Source: Rhodocyclaceae bacterium (GTDB lineage Bacteria; Pseudomonadota; Gammaproteobacteria; Burkholderiales; Rhodocyclaceae). From it: a stretch of DNA of 6,377 nt. The DNA lies in NCBI GenBank assembly GCA_027325905.1, contig DAIEEM010000149.1:1-6377 (forward strand), given 5' to 3'. The notes under the pieces are model-generated. The model was given only the letters and a program-made list of their open reading frames with translations. It was not told where the DNA came from and did not search any database. The position numbers were made by a program, and so were the translations under genes. Positions 1-4,401 of this stretch are shown here, piece by piece (position 1 is the stretch's first letter; each line of letters starts with the position of its first letter).

Positions 1-1
1 A

Positions 2-181
2 ACCGTGTTCGACAAGTTCTTCCAGAGCAGCGCGACGCGCACCGGCGCCGGCGGCACCGGGTTGGGGTTGTCCATCTGCGAGGAGATTGTGCGCGCCCAC
101 CGCGGTACAATCCGGGCGCGCAATCGCCCCGAAGGCGGCGCCGCGATCGACGTCATCCTGCCGAAAGGAAGTCACGCATGA
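2..181 (+). CDS. Sensor histidine kinase, C-terminal end only (partial)
   Basis: Only the last 59 codons are present; the gene begins upstream of the window. The peptide starts TVFDKFFQSS, which matches the F box of the histidine kinase ATPase domain (HATPase_c). It continues with GGTGLGLSICEEIVRAHRG, a textbook G2 box of the ATP lid followed by the helix typical of this fold. The last strand (AAIDVILP) and a short tail complete the domain, so the protein ends normally after the catalytic domain with no fused receiver. Histidine kinases autophosphorylate a histidine and pass the phosphate to receiver aspartates. The stop codon overlaps the start of the next gene as ATGA, so the two are almost certainly co-transcribed and translationally coupled. 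The receivers of the next two genes are therefore likely substrates (inference). The sensor and dimerisation domains cannot be seen. Confidence 0.93.
   Translation, partial: TVFDKFFQSSATRTGAGGTGLGLSICEEIVRAHRGTIRARNRPEGGAAIDVILPKGSHA
164..171 (+). promoter_or_regulatory. Ribosome binding site of the receiver-kinase gene
   Basis: AAAGGAAG lies 6 nt before the ATG at 178, inside the last codons of the histidine kinase gene. It supports this start and the ATGA overlap. Confidence 0.75.
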
Positions 182-1107
182 ACATCAGCGCCAGGACCCA
201 CGAGCTTCCCGCAAGCCGTTGGCACCTGCTCGCCGTCGATGACGAGCCGCTGAACCTCGAGATCATCCGCGAATGCCTCGACGACCCGCGCATCGACCTC
301 GATCTGGCGCCGAATGCCGAGCGGGCGTGGCAGCGGCTGGAAGCGGCGCAGACGCCCTACAGCCTCGCCATCGTAGACCGCATGATGCCGGGCATGAGCG
401 GCATCGAGCTGCTGCGGCGCATGAAGAGCGATGCGCGCTTCCGCCATATCCCGGTCATCATCCAGACGGCGGCGGCCGCACCCGAGGAAGTGCGCGAAGG
501 CATCGAGGCCGGCGCCTACTATTACCTGACCAAGCCATACCAGCCGGCGGCTCTGATCGCCATCGTCCGCGCGGCGCTGGCCGACGTCGCCGACCAGGCC
601 GCGGCGGCACGCCGGGCCGCCGAGCGCGCCGAAACCTTGTACCTGATGGACGCGGCGGAATTCTGCTTCGCCACCCTCGACGACGCCAACCGCGTCGCCG
701 GGCTGCTCGCCTCGTTGTGTCCGGTACCCGACGCCGCGGCTATGGGCCTGACCGAACTCCTGATCAACGCCATCGAGCACGGCAACCTCGGCATCAGCTA
801 CGCCGAGAAGTCGCAGCTCAAGCGCGAGGACATCTGGGAAGCCGAGATCGTTCGCCGCCAGGCGCTGCCCGAGCACCGCGACAAGCGTGCGCGCGTGGCC
901 ATGCAGCGCACGCCGACCGAGATCGTGTTTACCGTCAGCGACCAGGGCGCCGGCTTCGACGCGCGGCGCTATCTCGATTTCGATCCCGAGCGCGCCTACG
1001 ACCCGAACGGCCGCGGCATCGCCATGGCGCGCCTGCTGAGCTTCGTGCGCATCGAGTATCGCGGTTGCGGCAATCAGGTGACCGCCGCCGTCGCCTTGCT
1101 CGCCTAG
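178..1107 (+). CDS. Response regulator receiver fused to RsbW-like ATP-binding (serine kinase / anti-sigma type) domain
   Basis: This 309-residue cytoplasmic protein has two domains. The receiver (about 15-137) has the acidic pair D21-D22, the phospho-acceptor D67 (VDRMMPG), the switch residue T97 and the conserved K119 (TKPY), so it should be phosphorylatable. A short Ala/Arg-rich helix (about 138-155) links it to a HATPase_c_2 domain of the RsbW/SpoIIAB type. This has an N box (E193, N197, H201 in TELLINAIEHGN), a G1 box (DQGAGFD, D255) and a glycine-rich lid (NGRGIAMA, 277-284). No histidine phosphorylation domain is present, so it should act as a protein serine/threonine kinase or anti-sigma factor rather than a histidine kinase. 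This role comes from the family and is not proven here. About 45 residues, rich in charged residues and Trp, separate the N and G1 boxes. The gene overlaps the histidine kinase by ATGA and ends just before the phosphatase, which suggests that the histidine kinase controls it and that the phosphatase opposes it. Confidence 0.9.
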   Translation: MNISARTHELPASRWHLLAVDDEPLNLEIIRECLDDPRIDLDLAPNAERAWQRLEAAQTPYSLAIVDRMMPGMSGIELLRRMKSDARFRHIPVIIQTAAAAPEEVREGIEAGAYYYLTKPYQPAALIAIVRAALADVADQAAAARRAAERAETLYLMDAAEFCFATLDDANRVAGLLASLCPVPDAAAMGLTELLINAIEHGNLGISYAEKSQLKREDIWEAEIVRRQALPEHRDKRARVAMQRTPTEIVFTVSDQGAGFDARRYLDFDPERAYDPNGRGIAMARLLSFVRIEYRGCGNQVTAAVALLA

Positions 1108-1115
1108 CGCATGCC

Positions 1116-1121
1116 TATAAT
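1116..1121 (+). promoter_or_regulatory. Candidate -10 box (TATAAT) for a leaderless phosphatase transcript
   Basis: This is a perfect TATAAT consensus in very GC-rich DNA. Exactly 7 nt separate it from the ATG at 1129, so transcription would start at or next to the A of that ATG. No TTGACA-like -35 element was found at 15-18 bp spacing and there is no TGn extension, so the promoter may need an activator. The only other TATAAT I found in the window is also just upstream of a gene (2746). Confidence 0.5.
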
Positions 1122-1128
1122 CGCCGGC

Positions 1129-2709
1129 ATGGGTGCACCCACCGCACAGGGGCAGGCCGGCATTCCGGCGCAGGACCCGGAAACGCTCAAGGTCCTGGTG
1201 GTCGACGACACCGCCACCAACCGCCAGATCCTCCAGGTCTTCCTCAAGAAGCTCGGCTTCCAGGTCGACGTCGCCGTCGACGGCGCCCAGGCCGTCGAGC
1301 GTTTCGTCGCCGGCAACCCCGACCTTGTGCTGATGGACGTGATGATGCCGGTCATGGACGGCTACGAGGCGACGCGGCGCATCAAGGAAATCTGCGGCGA
1401 CCGCTGGGTGCCGGTGGTCTTCCTCTCGGCGCTCGACAAGGAGGAAAACCTCGTCATGGGCCTCGACGCCGGCGGCGACGACTACCTGCACAAGCCGGTG
1501 AACTTCGTTGTCCTCGACGCCAAGCTGCGCTCCCTCAAGCGCGCCATCCGCATGCAGCGCGCACTCGACGAGAACCGCCGCCGTACCCAGGCCATTTCCG
1601 ACAACGTCATCGACGGCATCGTCACCATCGACGAGCGCGGCGTCATCCAGACGGTGAACGCCGCGACCACCCGGATCTTCGGCTATGCCGCCGAGGAAAT
1701 GCTCGGCCGCGACATCGCCATGATGATGCCCGACTCCTTCCGCGGCGCCCATCGCGGCCAGATGGCGCGCTACGTGGCGGGCGGCCCCGCCCGTCTCGTC
1801 GGCAAGGGCGCGCGCGCCGTCGAAGGGCTGCGCAAGAACGGCACGGGGTTCCCGCTCGACGTCGGCATCACCGAACTCAGCTTCGAAGGCCGCCGGCTGT
1901 TCGTCGGCATCGTCCGCGACGTCACCGAGGAGCGCGCCGCGGAGCAACTGCTGCGCGAGAACGCGACGCGCCTGCAGCAGTATCACGACGCCCAGGAAGA
2001 GGAGAACGCGCTGGCGCAGCGCATCATGGAGCGCCAGATGAGCCGCGCCGGGCTCGCCGATGCCGCGGTCCAGCACTGGCTGGCGCCGGCGGCGAACTTC
2101 AGCGGCGACGCCATCGCCGCCGCGCGCGCCCCCGACGATTCGCTCTATCTGCTACTCGCCGACGCCACCGGCCACGGCCTCGCGGCGGCCATCAGCGTGC
2201 TGCCGGTGCTGACCATGTTCTACGATTTCGTCGAACGCGGCTATCCGCTCGACTACATCGTGGCGGAACTCAACCGGCAGCTTTGCTCGACCATGCCGTC
2301 GGGCCGCTTCGTCGCCGCCAGCCTGCTCTGGCTGAACGAGGAGACGCGGCGGGCGCAGCTGTGGCAGGGCGGCATGCCCGACGTGCTGCAGCTCGACGCG
2401 CAGGGCGGCGTCCGCGCCCGTTTCTCCGCGCGGCAACTGCCGCTCGGCATCGTCGAGTTCGACGAGGAATCGGCGGGGATCACCGAAATCGAACTGCAGC
2501 CCGGCGAACAGTTCGTGCTGTTTTCCGACGGCCTGATCGAGGCCACGGACACTGCCGGCCATCAATTCGGCCTGGCGCGGCTGCAGGAAGTGCTGGCGAA
2601 GGCGCCGACGGCGCAGCGGCTCGATGCCGTGCGCGCCGGCGTCTATGCCCATACCGGCATCGGCCAGTTCCACGACGACATTTCGCTGCTACTGGTCGGC
2701 GCCACCTGA
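1129..2709 (+). CDS. Receiver-PAS-SpoIIE (PP2C-type) serine/threonine phosphatase
   Basis: This is a 526-residue cytoplasmic protein counted from the ATG at 1129. The receiver (about 20-140) has D26-D27, phospho-acceptor D70 (LMDVMMP), S100 and K122 (HKPVN). A PAS domain (about 157-270) runs from DNVIDGIVTI to GIVRDVTEER. A charged helix (about 268-306), probably coiled coil, leads to a SpoIIE/PP2C phosphatase domain (about 318-526). Its metal-binding aspartates are in place: D327 (SGDA), D345 (DATGHG), D467 (FSDGLIEA) and D516-D517 (HDDISLLL). Members dephosphorylate serine or threonine on STAS-domain antagonist proteins; phosphorylation of the receiver normally controls the activity. Encoded directly after a receiver-kinase, it is probably the opposing enzyme of one partner switch (inference). 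Start choice is uncertain: an ATG at 1111, three bases after the previous stop, would add six residues. Neither start has a Shine-Dalgarno sequence. I prefer 1129 because a TATAAT sits where it would make that ATG the transcript's 5' end. Confidence 0.9.
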   Translation: MGAPTAQGQAGIPAQDPETLKVLVVDDTATNRQILQVFLKKLGFQVDVAVDGAQAVERFVAGNPDLVLMDVMMPVMDGYEATRRIKEICGDRWVPVVFLSALDKEENLVMGLDAGGDDYLHKPVNFVVLDAKLRSLKRAIRMQRALDENRRRTQAISDNVIDGIVTIDERGVIQTVNAATTRIFGYAAEEMLGRDIAMMMPDSFRGAHRGQMARYVAGGPARLVGKGARAVEGLRKNGTGFPLDVGITELSFEGRRLFVGIVRDVTEERAAEQLLRENATRLQQYHDAQEEENALAQRIMERQMSRAGLADAAVQHWLAPAANFSGDAIAAARAPDDSLYLLLADATGHGLAAAISVLPVLTMFYDFVERGYPLDYIVAELNRQLCSTMPSGRFVAASLLWLNEETRRAQLWQGGMPDVLQLDAQGGVRARFSARQLPLGIVEFDEESAGITEIELQPGEQFVLFSDGLIEATDTAGHQFGLARLQEVLAKAPTAQRLDAVRAGVYAHTGIGQFHDDISLLLVGAT

Positions 2710-2719
2710 TGCCTTTGCC

Positions 2720-2733
2720 GTCGCACCGGCGAC
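2720..2733. repeat. Short perfect inverted repeat between phosphatase and DUF4202 genes
   Basis: GTCGC and GCGAC flank a 4-nt loop (ACCG). No T-tract follows, so it is not an intrinsic terminator. It covers the place where the -35 element of the TATAAT at 2746 would lie, so it could be a protein-binding site. A 5-bp arm is short enough to be chance in this composition. Confidence 0.25.
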
Positions 2734-2745
2734 ATGCGGCGTCGC

Positions 2746-2751
2746 TATAAT
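2746..2751 (+). promoter_or_regulatory. Candidate -10 box (TATAAT) of the DUF4202 gene
   Basis: A perfect TATAAT lies in the 66-bp gap after the phosphatase gene. Transcription would begin near 2758, giving a leader of about 18 nt that contains the ribosome binding site at 2763. No recognisable -35 hexamer is present at normal spacing. It suggests that the DUF4202 gene, and possibly the dehydrogenase after it, form a transcription unit separate from the signalling genes. Confidence 0.5.
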
Positions 2752-2762
2752 CCGACGTTTCG

Positions 2763-2769
2763 AAGGGAG
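2763..2769 (+). promoter_or_regulatory. Ribosome binding site deciding the DUF4202 start
   Basis: AAGGGAG lies 6 nt before the ATG at 2776. An earlier in-frame ATG at 2734 has no such site and lies upstream of the TATAAT, so 2776 is the better start. Confidence 0.75.
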
Positions 2770-2775
2770 TCCGCC

Positions 2776-3393
2776 ATGACGAGCATTTCCGATCCGCAAC
2801 GCTTCGAACGCGCCATCGCGCTGTTCGACGCCGCCAACGCCGCAGACCCCAACAAGGAAAGCGCGGACGGCAAGGAATGGCCGAAGGAGCTGCTATATGC
2901 CAATCGCATGAGCGAGATGCTGGCGCGCTTCGCCCCCGACTCCTCCGAGGCGGTGCGCCTGGCCTGCCGGGCGCAGCACATCCAGCGCTGGAAGACGCCG
3001 CGCGGCGATTATCCGATGACGCCCGAAGGCTACCAGGCCTGGCGCACCGGGCTCTACAAGTTCCACGCCGACACGGCGGGCAGGCTGATGCAGCAGGCCG
3101 GCTACGACGACGAGATGGTCGAGCGCGTCAAGAAGGTCGTCGGCAAGCGCGGCCTCAAGGTCAATGCCGAAACGCAGATGATGGAAGACGTCGTCGATCT
3201 CGTCTTCATCGAGCACTACATGCTGGGCTTCGCCGGGCAAAAGCCCGACTACAGCGAAGAAAAATGGCTCGACATCATCCGCAAGACCTGGAAGAAGATG
3301 TCCGACGCCGGCCGTGCCTTCGCCGTCTCCGGCAAGGTCAAGCTGCCCGAACCGCTGGTGCCGCTGATACTCAAAGCCGTACAGGGAGCCTGA
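2776..3393 (+). CDS. DUF4202 family protein, function unknown
   Basis: This is a 205-residue soluble protein with no signal peptide or membrane segment. I recognise it as DUF4202 from the run of motifs KELLYANRMSEML (37-49), CRAQHIQRW (64-72), PRGDYP (75-80), the GYQAWR...YKFHA block (85-98), and MEDVVDLVFIEHYM (136-149) followed by TWKKMS (171-176). The mostly helical prediction with spaced His and Asp residues (H68, H97, E137, D138, D141, H147) recalls metal-dependent helical hydrolases of the HD type, but a classical HD pair is missing and this is only a suggestion. The length fits a family of roughly 190-200 residues, so the protein looks complete. It has its own TATAAT and ribosome binding site, and lies 25 bp before the dehydrogenase on the same strand, which may make them an operon. 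No biochemical role is claimed. Confidence 0.88.
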   Translation: MTSISDPQRFERAIALFDAANAADPNKESADGKEWPKELLYANRMSEMLARFAPDSSEAVRLACRAQHIQRWKTPRGDYPMTPEGYQAWRTGLYKFHADTAGRLMQQAGYDDEMVERVKKVVGKRGLKVNAETQMMEDVVDLVFIEHYMLGFAGQKPDYSEEKWLDIIRKTWKKMSDAGRAFAVSGKVKLPEPLVPLILKAVQGA

Positions 3394-3406
3394 GCCCCGG
3401 TCGGTC

Positions 3407-3414
3407 GAAGAGGG
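3407..3414 (+). promoter_or_regulatory. Ribosome binding site of the dehydrogenase gene
   Basis: The purine-rich GAAGAGGG lies 4 nt before the ATG at 3419, in the 25-bp gap after the DUF4202 gene. It supports this start; no promoter or terminator is visible in the gap. Confidence 0.55.
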
Positions 3415-3418
3415 CATC

Positions 3419-4297
3419 ATGGACATCGGATTCATCGGTCTCGGCCTCATGGGGCGCCCGCTGGCGCTGCACCTGGCTCGGGCCGGCCACGCGCTGCACC
3501 TGTGGGCGCGCCGCCCGGCGTCGCTGGAACCCTTCGCCGCCGTCGCCGCCACCTGCCACGCCACCCCGGCGGCGGTTGCCGCCCATGCCGAAATCGTGTT
3601 CACCATGGTCGCCGATGCGCCCGATGTCGAGGCCGTCGCGCTCGGCATCGACGGCCTCGATAACGGTGCGCATCCGGGCCTGATCGTCGTCGACATGTCG
3701 ACCATCGCGCCGGCGGCGGCGCAGAAGATCGGCGCGCGCCTAGCGGCGCGCGGCATCGAGTTCCTCGACGCGCCGGTGTCCGGCGGCGAGGTCGGCGCCA
3801 TCAACGCCGCGCTCACCATCATGGTCGGCGGCAAGCCCGAGGTCTTCGCGCGCGTCAAGCCGCTGTTCGACCGAATGGGCAAGTCGGCGACGCTGATCGG
3901 CGGCGTCGGCGCCGGCCAGGTCGCCAAGGCCTGCAACCAGATTCTCACCGGCGTCGGCGTCGCCGCCGTGGCCGAGGCGCTGAACTTCGCGACCAAGAGC
4001 GGCGTCGATGCCGCTAAGGTGCGCGAGGCGCTGCTGGGCGGTTTCGCCTACAGCCGCATTCTCGAAAACCATGGCCAGCGCATGCTCGACCGCAACTTCG
4101 CGCCCGGCTTCAAGTCCTGGATGCACCAGAAGGACTTGCGCATCGTCATGGCGGAGGCCCACCGCCTGGGCTTGATGTTGCCGTGCGCGGCGGCGACGGC
4201 GCAGATGTTCAACGCCATGGTCGGCTGCGGCCTCGGCGAGGAGGACTCGGTGGCGATGCTGAAGCTGCTGGAGAAGACGAGTGGCCAAGGCGAGTAA
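3419..4297 (+). CDS. NAD(P)-dependent beta-hydroxyacid dehydrogenase, 2-hydroxy-3-oxopropionate (tartronate semialdehyde) reductase-like
   Basis: This 292-residue cytoplasmic enzyme is full length for the 3-hydroxyisobutyrate dehydrogenase family. The N-terminal Rossmann fold has the dinucleotide loop GLGLMG (7-12). The sequence after the second strand (WARRP, R31-R32) could favour NADPH, as an inference. The substrate-binding signature DAPVSGGEVGA (117-127), the catalytic lysine K170 (in AKACNQ) and the C-terminal helical block with FKSWMHQKDL (231-240, K238) are all present, so the enzyme should be active. DMSTIAP and DAPVSGGE resemble GarR/GlxR, which reduce tartronate semialdehyde to glycerate in glyoxylate and glycolate metabolism. 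No gcl or hyi gene is adjacent, so other substrates such as 3-hydroxyisobutyrate, succinic semialdehyde or glyoxylate remain possible. It follows the DUF4202 gene by 25 bp and is followed by what looks like a collapsed copy of a related gene. Confidence 0.9.
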   Translation: MDIGFIGLGLMGRPLALHLARAGHALHLWARRPASLEPFAAVAATCHATPAAVAAHAEIVFTMVADAPDVEAVALGIDGLDNGAHPGLIVVDMSTIAPAAAQKIGARLAARGIEFLDAPVSGGEVGAINAALTIMVGGKPEVFARVKPLFDRMGKSATLIGGVGAGQVAKACNQILTGVGVAAVAEALNFATKSGVDAAKVREALLGGFAYSRILENHGQRMLDRNFAPGFKSWMHQKDLRIVMAEAHRLGLMLPCAAATAQMFNAMVGCGLGEEDSVAMLKLLEKTSGQGE

Positions 4298-4308
4298 GCC
4301 GTGAAATC

Positions 4309-4401
4309 ATGAAACCGGAGTTCGTCGGTCTCGGCGCCATGGGCCGCCCGCCGGCCGAGCAGTTGCTGTGTGCCAGCCTGTTGCGGCTGCTGGAGGCGTG
4401 A
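4309..4401 (+). pseudogene. 30-codon remnant of a second dehydrogenase of the same family
   Basis: The frame reads [20 protein letters not shown] and then [10 protein letters not shown] before a stop. The first 20 residues match the start of the neighbouring dehydrogenase at 11 positions, including the whole nucleotide-loop pattern FxGLGxMGRP. The DNA agrees at about 40 of 60 bases, well below a fresh copy. The last residues (LLRLLE) resemble the family's C-terminal end (MLKLLE in the neighbour). The simplest reading is an older tandem paralog that lost about 260 internal codons in frame. It cannot be an enzyme. Its start has no clear ribosome binding site. Its final codons contain the ribosome binding site of the next gene, and its stop overlaps that start as TGATG. 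It may therefore be kept as a translated leader, which is speculative. Confidence 0.6.
4392..4396 (+). promoter_or_regulatory. Ribosome binding site of the PAS-GGDEF-EAL gene
   Basis: GGAGG lies 4 nt before the ATG at 4401, within the end of the remnant frame. It favours 4401 over the in-frame ATG at 4431 and would permit reinitiation after the remnant's stop codon. Confidence 0.7.

Noticed and set aside
172..2076. Open minus-strand frame of 634 codons opposite the receiver-kinase and phosphatase genes
   Set aside because: It spans two real genes with intact catalytic motifs, and its composition is that of a reversed GC-rich coding strand.
2720..2733. Intrinsic terminator after the phosphatase gene
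   Set aside because: The hairpin arms are only 5 bp and no T-tract follows.
273..2750. Open plus-strand frame of 825 codons in another phase
   Set aside because: It is dominated by Arg, Ala, Gly and Pro and crosses the junction of two well-supported genes, so it is an out-of-phase reading.
2734..2775. A 14-residue N-terminal extension of the DUF4202 protein
   Set aside because: The ATG at 2734 lacks a ribosome binding site and lies before the TATAAT, while the ATG at 2776 has AAGGGAG at good spacing.
2893..3996. Open minus-strand frame of 367 codons opposite the DUF4202 and dehydrogenase genes
   Set aside because: It crosses two genes with clear family motifs and shows no domain of its own.
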